Shown: piece by piece, positions 1 through 8,503 of the stretch
How positions within the stretch are numbered: position 1 is the first letter of the stretch
Layout of the letters: the number at the start of each line of letters is the position of its first letter
NCBI RefSeq assembly: GCF_012843315.1
Contig: NZ_JABAEX010000001.1
Coordinates: 558,001-622,000, forward strand
Direction of reading: 5' to 3'
DNA length: 64,000 nucleotides
Origin: Streptococcus sp. WB01_FAA12
Lineage (GTDB): Bacteria; Bacillota; Bacilli; Lactobacillales; Streptococcaceae
Position numbers and translations under genes: made by a program
The notes under the pieces: generated by a model
The model's database searches: none
The model's input: only the letters and a program-made list of their open reading frames with translations
What the model was told of the DNA's origin: nothing

Positions 1-689
1 AAGTGCTGATAGAAACTTTCCGATTCTGCATGTTTCATTACATAGTTGTAGACAGGCTCATCCAGCCCCGTTTGATTACGGAGTTCTGGTAGGTAATAGG
101 GATTTGGCAAGAAACGGACATCAAATACCAAGTCCGCATCAATAGGGATACCATACTTGAATCCAAAAGACATGACCTCAATACGGAAAGACTGAGCTTG
201 TTCTTGATCCGAAAACTGCTCTGCAATAGTTTTACGCAATTCACGAGGAGTGAGTTCGGTCGTATCCACCACGTTTTGACTCATGTTTTTCAAAGGTGCC
301 AAGAGTTCGCGTTCTAGCTTGATGCCATCTAAAATTCGACCATCTGCTGCTAGAGGGTGACTTCTTCTAGTTTCCTTGTAACGAGCGACCAATTCCTTAT
401 CTGCTGCATCTAGAAAGAGGATTTTGAAGTCCAAATCGTCTTGGTTTTCCAATTCATCCAAAACAGCCTGAATCTCTGAAAAGAAAGAACGGCTCCGCAT
501 ATCGACTACCAAGGCCAGTTTGTGGTCATCATCCTTGGTCTCGACCAACTGTAAAAACTTCGGCAAGAGGGCTGGTGGCATATTGTCAATAGTGAAATAT
601 CCCAAATCCTCGAAGGACTGAATGGCTACCGTTTTCCCTGCACCACTCATCCCTGTTACAATCACAAGGTGAAGTTGTTTTTTTGTCAT
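1..689 (-). CDS. rapZ: RapZ/YvcJ-family nucleotide-binding protein (C-terminus cut by window edge)
   Basis: P-loop protein of the RapZ (YvcJ) family, which binds nucleotides and, where studied, influences small-RNA or competence-related regulation. The start is ATG at 689, preceded by an AGGAGAG Shine-Dalgarno, and the protein opens with a Walker A motif GMSGAGKT at residues 13-20. The reading frame stays open to base 1 (about 229 of roughly 296 residues) and the last visible part contains the family-typical [10 protein letters not shown] segment. The C-terminal RNA-binding-like domain lies outside the window. In firmicutes this gene usually heads a rapZ-yvcK-whiA operon, which would continue to the left. 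The family call is secure; the role in streptococci is not well defined. Confidence 0.93.
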   Translation of the reverse strand, partial: MTKKQLHLVIVTGMSGAGKTVAIQSFEDLGYFTIDNMPPALLPKFLQLVETKDDDHKLALVVDMRSRSFFSEIQAVLDELENQDDLDFKILFLDAADKELVARYKETRRSHPLAADGRILDGIKLERELLAPLKNMSQNVVDTTELTPRELRKTIAEQFSDQEQAQSFRIEVMSFGFKYGIPIDADLVFDVRFLPNPYYLPELRNQTGLDEPVYNYVMKHAESESFYQH

Positions 690-706
690 CTATCTCTCCT
701 TATATC

Positions 707-732
707 AAAAAAAGTTTGGCAGAGCCAAACTT
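707..732 (-). terminator. Rho-independent terminator after ridA
   Basis: A 9-bp perfect stem (AAGTTTGGC / GCCAAACTT) with a 3-nt loop is followed on the minus strand by a run of seven T. It lies between the ridA stop and the rapZ start, so rapZ probably has its own promoter or depends on read-through. Confidence 0.85.
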
Positions 733-740
733 CAACTAGC

Positions 741-1121
741 TTATCCAATCTCTGCGATCACTTCAATTTCGACTTTTACATCACGAGGAAGACGTGCAAC
801 TTCCACAGCTGAACGAGCTGGAAATTCCTCTTTAAAGGCCGTTTGGTAAACCTCGTTAAAAGGAACAAAGTCGTTCATATCGCTCAAGAAGCAAGTTGTT
901 TTGACAACATGGTCAAAGTCTGTTCCTGCTTCAGCCAAAATAGCACCGATATTTTTCAAAACTTGTTCGGTCTGTTCTTGGATCGTTTCTCCTACAATTT
1001 CTCCAGTTTCAGGAGATAGAGGAACTTGACCGCTAGCAAACAAAAGATTGCCAACGATTTTTCCTTGAACATATGGTCCGATTGCTTTTGGAGCCTTGTC
1101 TGTATGAATTGTTTTTGCCAT
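741..1121 (-). CDS. ridA: RidA-family enamine/imine deaminase
   Basis: A 126-aa protein of the YjgF/YER057c/UK114 (RidA) family. Members hydrolyse reactive 2-aminoacrylate and other enamine/imine intermediates of PLP enzymes in the cytoplasm, usually as trimers. The full family length is present, with the signature PARSAVEVARLP around residues 101-112; Arg103 is the expected substrate-carboxylate ligand and Glu120 the expected acidic residue. It starts 9 bp after the engB stop, so it is probably the last gene of a clpX-engB-ridA transcript. Older annotations call this family endoribonuclease L-PSP; deaminase is the better-supported role. Confidence 0.93.
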   Translation of the reverse strand: MAKTIHTDKAPKAIGPYVQGKIVGNLLFASGQVPLSPETGEIVGETIQEQTEQVLKNIGAILAEAGTDFDHVVKTTCFLSDMNDFVPFNEVYQTAFKEEFPARSAVEVARLPRDVKVEIEVIAEIG

Positions 1122-1130
1122 TTCTTTCCC

Positions 1131-1718
1131 TCACAATTTTTCTAATATTGCATTCCAAGCTTCATCCATCCCTGCCTTGCTGACAGATGAAAAGAGGATG
1201 AAGTCGTCACTTGGGTCAAAGTTTAATTTCTTTTTGATTGCTGATTCGTGCTTGTTCCACTTACCACGAGGAATCTTGTCCGCCTTGGTCGCAACGATGA
1301 TAACTGGAATCTCGTAATACTTGAGAAATTCGTACATCTGCACATCATCTGCTGACGGGTCGTGACGGAGATCCACCAAACTGACCACGGCACGGAGATT
1401 TTCCCGAGTTGTCAGGTACTCCTCAATCATGCGACCCCACTTTTCACGTTCTTTTTTAGAAACGCGGGCATAGCCATAACCTGGTACATCCACAAAACGC
1501 ATCTTGTCATCAATATTAAAGAAGTTAAGGAGCTGGGTTTTCCCAGGTTTCCCTGAAGTACGGGCTAGATTCTTGCGGTTGAGCATGGTGTTGATAAAGC
1601 TGGACTTCCCAACATTTGAACGACCTGCAAGGGCAATCTCTGGCAGTTCATCCTGCGGATAGTGGGATTTGTTGGCCGCACTGAGCAAGATTTCTGCATT
1701 ATGTGTATTGATTTCCAT
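1131..1718 (-). CDS. engB: Ribosome biogenesis GTPase EngB/YsxC
   Basis: A 195-aa TrmE-Era-EngA-like GTPase needed for assembly of the 50S ribosomal subunit. Visible motifs are G1 GRSNVGKSS (residues 32-40), G3 DVPGYG and G4 TKADK. The ATG at 1718 is preferred because an AGAGGTG Shine-Dalgarno sits directly before it. An upstream GTG two codons earlier lies inside that ribosome-binding site and would only add two residues. The gene follows clpX with 8 bp between stop and start, the conserved clpX-engB pairing of streptococci, so the two are almost certainly co-transcribed. Confidence 0.97.
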   Translation of the reverse strand: MEINTHNAEILLSAANKSHYPQDELPEIALAGRSNVGKSSFINTMLNRKNLARTSGKPGKTQLLNFFNIDDKMRFVDVPGYGYARVSKKEREKWGRMIEEYLTTRENLRAVVSLVDLRHDPSADDVQMYEFLKYYEIPVIIVATKADKIPRGKWNKHESAIKKKLNFDPSDDFILFSSVSKAGMDEAWNAILEKL

Positions 1719-1726
1719 AGTCACCT

Positions 1727-2959
1727 CTAGGCTGTTTCTAGAATCGGTTTATCCGTTCCATCAACAGCTTCTTTGGTGATGCGGACCAATTTCACATTTT
1801 CTTGACTTGGCACTTCAAACATAACATCTAGCATGGTTTCTTCGATGATAGACCGAAGACCACGCGCCCCTGTCTTGCGTTCAATAGCTTTGTTGGCAAT
1901 CTCTTGAAGGGCTTCGTCGTCAAATTCCAACTCAACATCATCATAAGAAAGCAAGGTTTGGTATTGTTTGACCAAGGCATTTCTTGGCTCTTTCAAGATG
2001 CGAACCAAGTCATCGACCGTCAATTGCTCAAGAGCTGCAAAGACAGGCAAACGTCCAATCAACTCAGGGATAATACCGAATTTTTGAATATCTTCAGCGA
2101 TGATTTCTTGCATGTAGGAGCTGTTTTCGTCAATCGCCTTGTTATTTTGTCCAAAGCCAATAACTTTTTCACCCAAACGTTGTTTAACGATTTCTTCGAT
2201 GCCGTCAAAAGCACCACCCACGATGAAGAGGATATTCTTGGTATCCACCTGAATCATCTCTTGTTGTGGATGTTTGCGTCCACCTTGAGGCGGCACGCTA
2301 GCGACAGTTCCCTCAATAATCTTAAGAAGGGCTTGTTGCACTCCTTCACCCGAAACGTCACGTGTGATAGACACATTCTCGCTCTTCTTGGCAATCTTGT
2401 CAATTTCATCCACGTAGATAATCCCACGCTCCGCACGTTCGATGTTAAAGTCAGCAGCCTGCAAGAGTTTGAGGAGGATGTTTTCCACGTCCTCACCTAC
2501 ATAACCAGCCTCAGTCAGAGCTGTCGCATCTGCGATAGCAAAGGGCACGTTCAAGCTCTTAGCCAAGGTCTGGGCCAAGAAAGTTTTCCCAGAACCAGTT
2601 GGGCCAATCATCAAGATGTTTGACTTCTGCAAATCCACATCTTCTGACTCTTCACGAGTATCATGGAAATTGATGCGTTTGTAGTGGTTGTAAACCGCTA
2701 CTGCCAAGGCACGTTTGGCACGATCTTGACCGATTACATAGTGGTTCAAGATATTGAGGAGCTCGATTGGTTTTGGTACTTCAGACAAGTCTGCCAAGAC
2801 TTCCTCAGCCAACTCCTCCCGAATGATTTCCTGGGCCAATTCCACACATTCATTACAGATAAAGGCATTGTTCCCAGCGATTATTTTCTTTACTTCTTCT
2901 TGGCTCTTGCCACAAAATGAGCAATAAACCATCATATCATTTTTCCTATTTGTAGGCAT
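1727..2959 (-). CDS. clpX: ATP-dependent Clp protease ATP-binding subunit ClpX
   Basis: A 410-aa AAA+ unfoldase that recognises tagged or misfolded proteins and feeds them to ClpP in the cytoplasm. An N-terminal zinc-binding domain has Cys13, Cys16, Cys35 and Cys38. Walker A is GPTGSGKT at 119-126, the pore loop GYVGED at 152-157, and Walker [10 protein letters not shown] near 180. The start is supported by a GGAAGG Shine-Dalgarno a few bases upstream. Length and domain order are normal for the family. It lies 31 bp downstream of a small membrane-protein gene and upstream of engB. Confidence 0.98.
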   Translation of the reverse strand: MPTNRKNDMMVYCSFCGKSQEEVKKIIAGNNAFICNECVELAQEIIREELAEEVLADLSEVPKPIELLNILNHYVIGQDRAKRALAVAVYNHYKRINFHDTREESEDVDLQKSNILMIGPTGSGKTFLAQTLAKSLNVPFAIADATALTEAGYVGEDVENILLKLLQAADFNIERAERGIIYVDEIDKIAKKSENVSITRDVSGEGVQQALLKIIEGTVASVPPQGGRKHPQQEMIQVDTKNILFIVGGAFDGIEEIVKQRLGEKVIGFGQNNKAIDENSSYMQEIIAEDIQKFGIIPELIGRLPVFAALEQLTVDDLVRILKEPRNALVKQYQTLLSYDDVELEFDDEALQEIANKAIERKTGARGLRSIIEETMLDVMFEVPSQENVKLVRITKEAVDGTDKPILETA

Positions 2960-2990
2960 GATTTCCTTCCGTTCTAATTTATCATTCTAT

Positions 2991-3161
2991 CTAAAATAAG
3001 GTCATATAAAAAGCGTGGACACTGTTTACCAGATTGGTAAAAGCATTCAACCAGAGTAAGGCAGACAGTCCATAGCGCTTCTTACGAAAAGCCTGTGCTC
3101 CAGTCAAAATACAGATCACACACAAGAATGCTGTAAAAAATCCAAATATACTGCGCTCCAT
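2991..3161 (-). CDS. Small hypothetical membrane protein (56 aa)
   Basis: A 56-residue ORF between dfr and clpX. Its ATG overlaps the dfr stop as TAATG (one shared base at 3161), the classic arrangement for translational coupling. The product starts [12 protein letters not shown], has one clear hydrophobic segment (about residues 6-22), a basic turn FRKKRYG (25-31) and a second amphipathic or hydrophobic segment (32-45), suggesting a one- or two-pass membrane protein with a basic loop. I recognise it only as a conserved hypothetical protein at this site in relatives. No function can be assigned. Confidence 0.7.
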   Translation of the reverse strand: MERSIFGFFTAFLCVICILTGAQAFRKKRYGLSALLWLNAFTNLVNSVHAFYMTLF

Positions 3162-3667
3162 TAGACTTCCTTTCTCTTTCGGTATTGGACGGTGAAATCA
3201 TAGTTGTTTTTCTCATCTCGGGCATAAGATTTGCTTGCGACTGTCTCAAAAAGAGACAAGTCAAAATCCTCAGGGAAATAGGTGTCTCCCTCAACCTGAG
3301 CATGAATCTGTGTCACGATGATTTCATCTAAATAGGGCTCAAAAGCCTGAAAAATCTGTTTTCCACCAATGATATAGAGATTTTTTTCCTGACTCTGATA
3401 CCAAGCTAAAACAGACTTCACATCTTGAAACACTAGCGCACCGTCCACGACTTCGTCACTGTTTCGTGTCAAAATCAAGGTTTGGCGTTTGGGAAGCAGA
3501 CGACGCCCCATTCCATCAAAAGTCACTCGTCCCATCAAGATGGCGTGGTTCAAAGTTGTTTCCTTAAAATGTTGTAATTCTGCTGGCAAATGCCAAGGAA
3601 GACGGTCTTCTTTGCCAATCACACCTTTTTCATCTTGGGCCCAAATGGCTACGATTTTCTTTGTCAT
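3161..3667 (-). CDS. folA: Dihydrofolate reductase
   Basis: A 168-aa NADPH-dependent enzyme that reduces dihydrofolate to tetrahydrofolate; the target of trimethoprim. The N-terminus [14 protein letters not shown], the substrate-site segment LPWHLPAE (Trp25, Glu30) and the cofactor-site IIGGKQIF (99-106) are typical. Position 100 is Ile, the residue found in trimethoprim-susceptible pneumococcal DHFR; the common resistance change is I100L. Residues 69-95 differ clearly from the pneumococcal protein as I remember it, one reason to place this genome outside S. pneumoniae. The gene is coupled to the downstream 56-aa membrane-protein gene. Confidence 0.97.
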   Translation of the reverse strand: MTKKIVAIWAQDEKGVIGKEDRLPWHLPAELQHFKETTLNHAILMGRVTFDGMGRRLLPKRQTLILTRNSDEVVDGALVFQDVKSVLAWYQSQEKNLYIIGGKQIFQAFEPYLDEIIVTQIHAQVEGDTYFPEDFDLSLFETVASKSYARDEKNNYDFTVQYRKRKEV

Positions 3668-3744
3668 GCTTCCATCCTTTTCATTGATACTACTATTTTA
3701 TCAAAAATCTCCCAAAAAGACTGTTTTCAAATGCTCCCCAAAGA

Positions 3745-3778
3745 GAGAAAAGAAGCAGGCTATCCTTAGCCTGCTTCA
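3745..3778 (-). terminator. Rho-independent terminator after cmk
   Basis: An 11-bp perfect stem (GAAGCAGGCTA / TAGCCTGCTTC, 3752-3777) with a 4-nt loop, followed on the minus strand by TTTTCTCTCTTT. It sits 8 bp beyond the cmk stop and insulates dfr-clpX from cmk. Confidence 0.85.
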
Positions 3779-3785
3779 CTTGTCA

Positions 3786-4460
3786 CTAGGACATGCGTTT
3801 TTTTGCTTCTGATTCAATTTTTTCGACCACTTCTTGGATACTTAATCCAGTTGTGTCAAGGTAAACTGCATCCTCAGCCTGTTTAAGAGGCGAGGTTTCG
3901 CGATGACTATCCTTGTAGTCACGCGCAGCAATCTCTTCTTTCAGAGTTTCCAGGTCAGTCTCAATCCCTTTAGCAATATTTTCCTTGTAGCGACGCTCTG
4001 CTCTTTCTTCAACAGAGGCTACTAGGAAGATCTTGAGTTCAGCTTGTGGTAAAACAACTGTCCCGATATCACGCCCATCCATGACAATACCACCTTGCTG
4101 AGCAATCTCTTGCTGGAGCGAAACTAGTTTCTCACGCACCTCAGGAATGGCCGCGATACTTGAAACCTTGTTGGTCACTTCATTTTCACGAATCGGATGA
4201 GTAATATCAACATCCCCTACAAAAACAAGTTGTTCGCCTGCCTCCGAACGTCCAAAACTAATAGGGTGTTGGTTAAGAAGTTCAAGAAGTTGGTCTACAT
4301 TTCCAGCATCCAACTGGTGCTTGAGTGCTATATAAGTTGCAGCACGATACATGGCACCTGTATCGAGATAAGTGTAACCAAAATCCTTAGCAATAATCTT
4401 TGCAACCGTACTCTTACCACTGGAAGCAGGACCATCAATAGCAATTTGAATTGTCTTCAT
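3786..4460 (-). CDS. cmk: Cytidylate kinase
   Basis: A 224-aa (d)CMP kinase converting CMP or dCMP to the diphosphate with ATP. The P-loop GPASSGKST is at residues 10-18, followed by the characteristic LDTGAMYRA and later [10 protein letters not shown] and RDYKDSHRE segments of bacterial CMP kinases. Length is standard. It starts 9 bp after the stop of the LysM-protein gene, so the two are co-transcribed, and a strong terminator follows. Confidence 0.97.
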   Translation of the reverse strand: MKTIQIAIDGPASSGKSTVAKIIAKDFGYTYLDTGAMYRAATYIALKHQLDAGNVDQLLELLNQHPISFGRSEAGEQLVFVGDVDITHPIRENEVTNKVSSIAAIPEVREKLVSLQQEIAQQGGIVMDGRDIGTVVLPQAELKIFLVASVEERAERRYKENIAKGIETDLETLKEEIAARDYKDSHRETSPLKQAEDAVYLDTTGLSIQEVVEKIESEAKKRMS

Positions 4461-4469
4461 TTCCGACTC

Positions 4470-4964
4470 CTATCTAGTCTTGATGACATCACCAGGGTTG
4501 GCAAACCAAGTTCCTGATGACATATGAGAAGGATTCAGAGCTTCTAGCTGGGCAATGGAAATCCCTGCACGCTGAGCGAGAGCTGCTTCTCCTTCTCCAG
4601 GTTGCACAGTAAGCGTTCCTTCTCCATCTGTGTGTTCTTCAGAACTACTTTCTGAAGGAGTTGATTCTTTCGTTTCTTGAGCTTTACTAGTAGAGGAAGA
4701 AGATTCTTCCACTTTAGAGGTTGACGATGGAGCTGAAGAATCATAAAAATCCTTCAAAGCTGCCGTGCGGTTACTTCCTCCAGTAGAAAGGTAAATCAAT
4801 ACGACAACCATCGCTACAACGATTACAAAGAAGAGGCTAGCTAGAATGGTCAAGACACGATTGGCAACAACGCCTTTCCCTTTTTGTTTACGGCGTCGAC
4901 GCTCTGATCTTGTTTCTTCCTCATTGTTTTCGTAAATATCTTCTTGCCACGGTTCTTTTTCCAT
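4470..4964 (-). CDS. Membrane-anchored LysM-domain protein
   Basis: A 164-aa protein with a charged cytoplasmic N-terminus rich in Arg/Glu (residues 1-32), one transmembrane helix (about 36-60), a long Ser/Glu/Thr-rich linker (70-115) and a C-terminal LysM-like fold (about 115-164; TVQPGEGEAALAQRAGIS followed by LEALNP and NPGDVIK). The layout fits an extracytoplasmic peptidoglycan-binding domain on a flexible stalk. This SAG1386/EF1546-type family is always next to cmk in streptococci but has no settled function. Start by ATG at 4964 with an AAGGAG Shine-Dalgarno. Confidence 0.85.
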   Translation of the reverse strand: MEKEPWQEDIYENNEEETRSERRRRKQKGKGVVANRVLTILASLFFVIVVAMVVVLIYLSTGGSNRTAALKDFYDSSAPSSTSKVEESSSSTSKAQETKESTPSESSSEEHTDGEGTLTVQPGEGEAALAQRAGISIAQLEALNPSHMSSGTWFANPGDVIKTR

Positions 4965-4974
4965 ACCTTACTCC

Positions 4975-5003
4975 TTGTTTTTTTTGCATTTTCTTATTAC
5001 AAT
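4975..5003 (+). promoter_or_regulatory. Sigma-A promoter of the ferredoxin gene, possibly leaderless
   Basis: The -35 TTGTTT (4975-4980), a 17-bp spacer and the -10 TACAAT (4998-5003) end 6 bp before the ferredoxin ATG at 5010. Transcription would start at or within one or two bases of the A of the ATG, and no Shine-Dalgarno is present. The promoter lies in the divergent gap before the LysM gene. Confidence 0.55.
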
Positions 5004-5009
5004 ATAAAT

Positions 5010-5213
5010 ATGAAAGTCACACTTATACCCGAACGGTGCATCGCCTGCGGGCTTTGCCAGACCTATTCTGAACTCTTTGATTACCATGATAATGGAATCG
5101 TTCGCTTTTACGATGATCCAGTTGAATTGCAAAGAGAAATCGCTGAGACCAGCGATGTTCTGGAGGCCATCAAAAATTGTCCTACACGTGCACTTCTAAA
5201 AGATCCGTCATAG
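5010..5213 (+). CDS. fer: 4Fe-4S ferredoxin
   Basis: A 67-aa small electron carrier. The motif CIACGLC (Cys10, Cys13, Cys16) plus Cys57 in KNCPTRA gives four ligands for one [4Fe-4S] cluster; the second cluster of bacterial 2x4Fe-4S ferredoxins is absent. The protein is acidic, as usual. The ATG at 5010 is chosen because the product then begins MKVTLIPERC, the normal ferredoxin start; the frame is open further upstream but that part has no similarity to the family. There is no ribosome-binding site, and the nearest promoter predicts an almost leaderless mRNA. It is one of only three plus-strand genes here. Confidence 0.9.
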   Translation: MKVTLIPERCIACGLCQTYSELFDYHDNGIVRFYDDPVELQREIAETSDVLEAIKNCPTRALLKDPS

Positions 5214-5295
5214 TTTAAAAGGGAGATTGATATTGTAGATTCTTTTTATCACTTTAATCCCTTCATCTACTAGTTTAGCATATTTCTAGGTAAAA

Positions 5296-6261
5296 TTATA
5301 GTCTTTTCTGGTTATTTTTCCCTTCGAAAATAGAAAGATCACTTTTTTCTTTGATGAGGTAGAGTGGTCTTTTTTTGGTCTCTAAATAAATCTTACTGAT
5401 ATACTTGCCCAGAATCCCAATGGTCAGGAGTTGAATCCCTCCAAGAAAGAGAATGACAGCCATCAGAGAGGTCCAGCCAGATGTGGGATTCCCCAAGATA
5501 AGGGTCCGAAACACCACAAAAACAGTCATCATAAAAGAAATTAAACAAGATAGGAGTCCCGCTACAAAGGCTATACTCAAGGGAAGATCTGAAAAGTTGA
5601 GAATCCCTTCAATCGAGTAGAAAAAGAGCTGTCTAAAACTCCAACTGGTCTTGCCTGCCTGTCGTTCAACGTTTGGATAATCAAGATAGTGCGTTTTAAA
5701 GCCCACCCAGGCAAAGAGTCCCTTAGAAAAACGATTGGATTCAGTCAGGGTTAAAATAGCATCTACCACAGACCTTCTCATCATCCGAAAATCACGGACA
5801 CCTGAGGGCAGAGCCACTGGACTGATTTTTTGCATGAGGCGGTAAAAGATGTCAGCGCAGAAACTGCGGAAAAAGGGTTCACCCTCCCGACTGGTTCTCC
5901 GTGTCCCAACACAGTCCAATTCTGCATTCTGGTCTAGTAAGGCTTTCATCTCAAGTAGCATACTAGGAGGATCCTGGAGGTCTGCATCCATCACGACCAC
6001 CAAGTCTCCAGTTGCATGCTGCAAGCCTGCATACAGAGCCGCTTCTTTCCCAAAATTTCTCGAGAAAGAGATATAATGTACCGCAGGATTTTGTACCCGA
6101 TAGGCCTTCAAAAACTCCAAAGTGCCATCGCTTGAACCATCATCCACAAAGACATACTCAATCTCTGCTCCCAATTCTGGAAGCAGTGCTTCAACAGACT
6201 GATAAAAAAGAGGAAGTACTTCCTCTTCGTTTAGACATGGGACAATGATTGAAATCATCAT
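5296..6261 (-). CDS. Family 2 glycosyltransferase with C-terminal membrane anchor (GtrB/CsbB type)
   Basis: About 321 aa: an N-terminal GT-A domain starting MISIIVPCLNEE, with DDGSSDGT near residue 43 and the metal-binding MDADLQDPP near 92, then two hydrophobic helices in the last 90 residues. This is the polyprenyl-phosphate glycosyltransferase (GtrB/CsbB/dolichol-P-mannose synthase-like) layout, transferring a sugar from a nucleotide donor to undecaprenyl phosphate at the membrane. The start is placed at the ATG just after the galE stop, because the longer open frame would run inside galE. Its position behind galE suggests UDP-galactose, UDP-glucose or a related donor; that is inference. 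The acceptor is unknown. Confidence 0.85.
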   Translation of the reverse strand: MMISIIVPCLNEEEVLPLFYQSVEALLPELGAEIEYVFVDDGSSDGTLEFLKAYRVQNPAVHYISFSRNFGKEAALYAGLQHATGDLVVVMDADLQDPPSMLLEMKALLDQNAELDCVGTRRTSREGEPFFRSFCADIFYRLMQKISPVALPSGVRDFRMMRRSVVDAILTLTESNRFSKGLFAWVGFKTHYLDYPNVERQAGKTSWSFRQLFFYSIEGILNFSDLPLSIAFVAGLLSCLISFMMTVFVVFRTLILGNPTSGWTSLMAVILFLGGIQLLTIGILGKYISKIYLETKKRPLYLIKEKSDLSIFEGKNNQKRL

Positions 6262-6262
6262 C

Positions 6263-7282
6263 TTAGTCTTCAAATCCATTTGGATGCTTGCTTTGCCAAC
6301 GCCAGGCGTCTTCACACATTTGGGTGATGTCGAGTTCCGCTTCCCAACCGAGTTCTGCTTTAGCTTTTGCTGGGTCTGAGTAGCAGGCAGCGATATCACC
6401 TGGGCGACGTTCTACGATGCGGTAAGGAATAGGACGTCCCACTGCTTTTTCCATGTTTTGGATAATTTCAAGAACTGAGTAACCTTTACCAGTTCCAAGG
6501 TTATAAATATTAAGACCTGAACCTTTTTGGAGTTTTTTCAAAGCTGCAACGTGACCTTTGGCTAGGTCTACGACGTGGATATAGTCACGAACACCTGTTC
6601 CGTCCTCAGTTTCATAGTCATCTCCGAAAACTTGCACTTGCTCTAGTTTGCCAACGGCTACTTGTGCAACATAAGGTAAGAGGTTGTTTGGAATGCCGTT
6701 TGGATTTTCTCCTAGGTCTCCACTTTCATGAGCACCGATTGGGTTAAAGTAACGAAGCAAGACCACATTCCATTCTGAGTCTGCCTTGTAAATATCGGTT
6801 AGAATTTCCTCTAGCATGAGCTTGGTACGACCGTATGGATTGGTCACTGAAAGTGGGAAATCTTCCAAGATCGGAACTGTATGAGGATCTCCGTAAACTG
6901 TCGCAGAAGAACTGAAGATGATGTTCTTACAGTTGTTTTCTTCCATAGCTTTCAAGAGGCTTACTGTACCAGCGATATTGTTGTCATAGTAGGCAAGAGG
7001 AATACGTGTTGATTCACCAACAGCCTTCAAACCAGCAAAGTGAATAACACCAGTCGGCTCTTCCTGCTTGAAAATATCTCTGAGGGTATCTGTGTCACGG
7101 ATATCTGCCTCATAGAAAGGAATCTCAACTCCTGTAATTTTTTCAACAACTTCTAAACTTTTACGGTTGCTGTTGACAAGATTATCCACCACAACAACTT
7201 GATGACCTGCTTGGATTAACTCAATAACAGTGTGGGTTCCAATAAAACCAGCTCCACCAGTTACCAAAATCTTTTCTTGCAT
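6263..7282 (-). CDS. galE: UDP-glucose 4-epimerase
   Basis: A 339-aa short-chain dehydrogenase-type epimerase interconverting UDP-glucose and UDP-galactose with bound NAD. The N-terminal GGAGFIG (residues 9-15), the SSS at 124-126 and the catalytic pair Tyr150/Lys154 in YGRTK are all present, as is the C-terminal RRPGDIAACY segment. Full length. The stop is followed after one base by the start of the glycosyltransferase gene, so the two form a unit. A second galE in a galKT operon elsewhere is common in streptococci; this copy probably serves surface-polysaccharide synthesis. Confidence 0.95.
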   Translation of the reverse strand: MQEKILVTGGAGFIGTHTVIELIQAGHQVVVVDNLVNSNRKSLEVVEKITGVEIPFYEADIRDTDTLRDIFKQEEPTGVIHFAGLKAVGESTRIPLAYYDNNIAGTVSLLKAMEENNCKNIIFSSSATVYGDPHTVPILEDFPLSVTNPYGRTKLMLEEILTDIYKADSEWNVVLLRYFNPIGAHESGDLGENPNGIPNNLLPYVAQVAVGKLEQVQVFGDDYETEDGTGVRDYIHVVDLAKGHVAALKKLQKGSGLNIYNLGTGKGYSVLEIIQNMEKAVGRPIPYRIVERRPGDIAACYSDPAKAKAELGWEAELDITQMCEDAWRWQSKHPNGFED

Positions 7283-7383
7283 CTTTTTTCCTCGATTCTC
7301 AGATTATTTTTTCTTATTTTACCATTTTTGATAGGAAATGTCATTTGCCATCCTAGAGGGGAGACTAAAATTTCAGTAAAATT

Positions 7384-8487
7384 TTATTCACTTTTTACTC
7401 GTTTGACATAGTTTGCAATTGGATAGTTTACTGGATCTAAGATCAACCCCTTGTCTTGGACCAATTGGGCTAGATGGTAGCCAATGATAGGACCCGTTGT
7501 GAGACCTGATGACCCTAGTCCACTAGCCACATAGACACCTGATAATCCTGGCACCTGTCCAAAAAAAGGTGAGAAATCACTGGTGTAGGCACGGATTCCC
7601 ACACGCTCAGCTCTTGAAGTCGCTTTAGCCAAGGCTGGGTAGTGAGGCAAGGCCGTTTCCTCCATTTGTTGGAGCAAGGTTTCATTCACTGTCAAGTCAA
7701 ATCCCATGTCATTTTCATGAGTAGCTCCTAGGGACAATTTCCCGCCTGCAAAAGGAATTAAATCCCACTCTCCTTCTGGCATGACAACAGGGTAAGATTC
7801 TAGGTCTTGAGAAATCTGATAGTCTCGGAGTTGTCCCTTTTGGGGACGAACATCTACCTCATAACCTAAAGGTTCCAAAATATCCCCCAACCAAGCTCCC
7901 GTAGCCAAAATAACCTGATCAAATACATCTTCGCCAATCTGGTAACCTGATGCTAAAGGTGTCAGACTCACTTTTTCTTTGACCAGCTTGACCTGACTGG
8001 CTTCTAGTAGACGATTCACTAAGAGCTTGCCATCCACCCGTGCCCCACCAGAAGCATAGAGCAGACGGTCAAATCCCTGCAAATCAGGGAATAATTCATT
8101 TGCAGACGCTTGGTCCAGAATAGCTAACTGGCCTATCAAGGAAGATTCTTCCCTGCGCTGAAGGGCTAGTTCATAGAGCTCTTCCAACTTGGATTCATCC
8201 TTTTTCAGGAGAAAAACTCCCGAACGCTGGTAAAAGTCAATTTCCTTACCAGACTTTTCTAAATCAGCCAACAAATCCACATAAAAGTCAGCCCCCAAGC
8301 GTGCCATCTTGTACCAGGCTTTATTTCGACGTTTGGAAAACCAAGGACTGATAATTCCTGCTGCTGCCTTGGTAGCCTGACCTTGTCCATGGTCAAAAAC
8401 GGTCACCTCTAAATCTGCTTCTTTGGAGAGGTAGTAGGCAGCAGTTGCCCCTACAATCCCTGCTCCAATAATGGCAACTTTTTTCAT
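7384..8487 (-). CDS. FAD-dependent D-amino-acid oxidase-like oxidoreductase
   Basis: A 367-aa member of the DAO family (DadA/ThiO/SoxA-like). The N-terminal Rossmann motif VAIIGAGIVG (Gly8, Gly10, Gly13) is followed by the Lys/Arg-rich FAD-binding segment and the C-terminal GLGSSGLTTGPIIG FAD-contact region. Likely role: oxidative deamination of an amino acid or a related amine; the substrate cannot be read from the sequence. It is third in a trmK-NIF3-DAO string (16 bp after the NIF3 gene), an arrangement kept in related streptococci. No signal peptide. Confidence 0.88.
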   Translation of the reverse strand: MKKVAIIGAGIVGATAAYYLSKEADLEVTVFDHGQGQATKAAAGIISPWFSKRRNKAWYKMARLGADFYVDLLADLEKSGKEIDFYQRSGVFLLKKDESKLEELYELALQRREESSLIGQLAILDQASANELFPDLQGFDRLLYASGGARVDGKLLVNRLLEASQVKLVKEKVSLTPLASGYQIGEDVFDQVILATGAWLGDILEPLGYEVDVRPQKGQLRDYQISQDLESYPVVMPEGEWDLIPFAGGKLSLGATHENDMGFDLTVNETLLQQMEETALPHYPALAKATSRAERVGIRAYTSDFSPFFGQVPGLSGVYVASGLGSSGLTTGPIIGYHLAQLVQDKGLILDPVNYPIANYVKRVKSE

Positions 8488-8503
8488 TGTTTTCTCTTTC
8501 TAA

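Noticed and set aside
38-244. 68-codon minus-strand frame at the left edge
   Set aside because: A shadow of the RapZ reading frame.
3458-3470. Trimethoprim-resistance insertion in dfr near residues 169-178
   Set aside because: Length is normal and Ile100 is the susceptible residue.
6262-6399. 46-residue N-terminal extension of the glycosyltransferase
   Set aside because: It lies inside the end of galE in another frame; the family starts at MISIIVPCLN.
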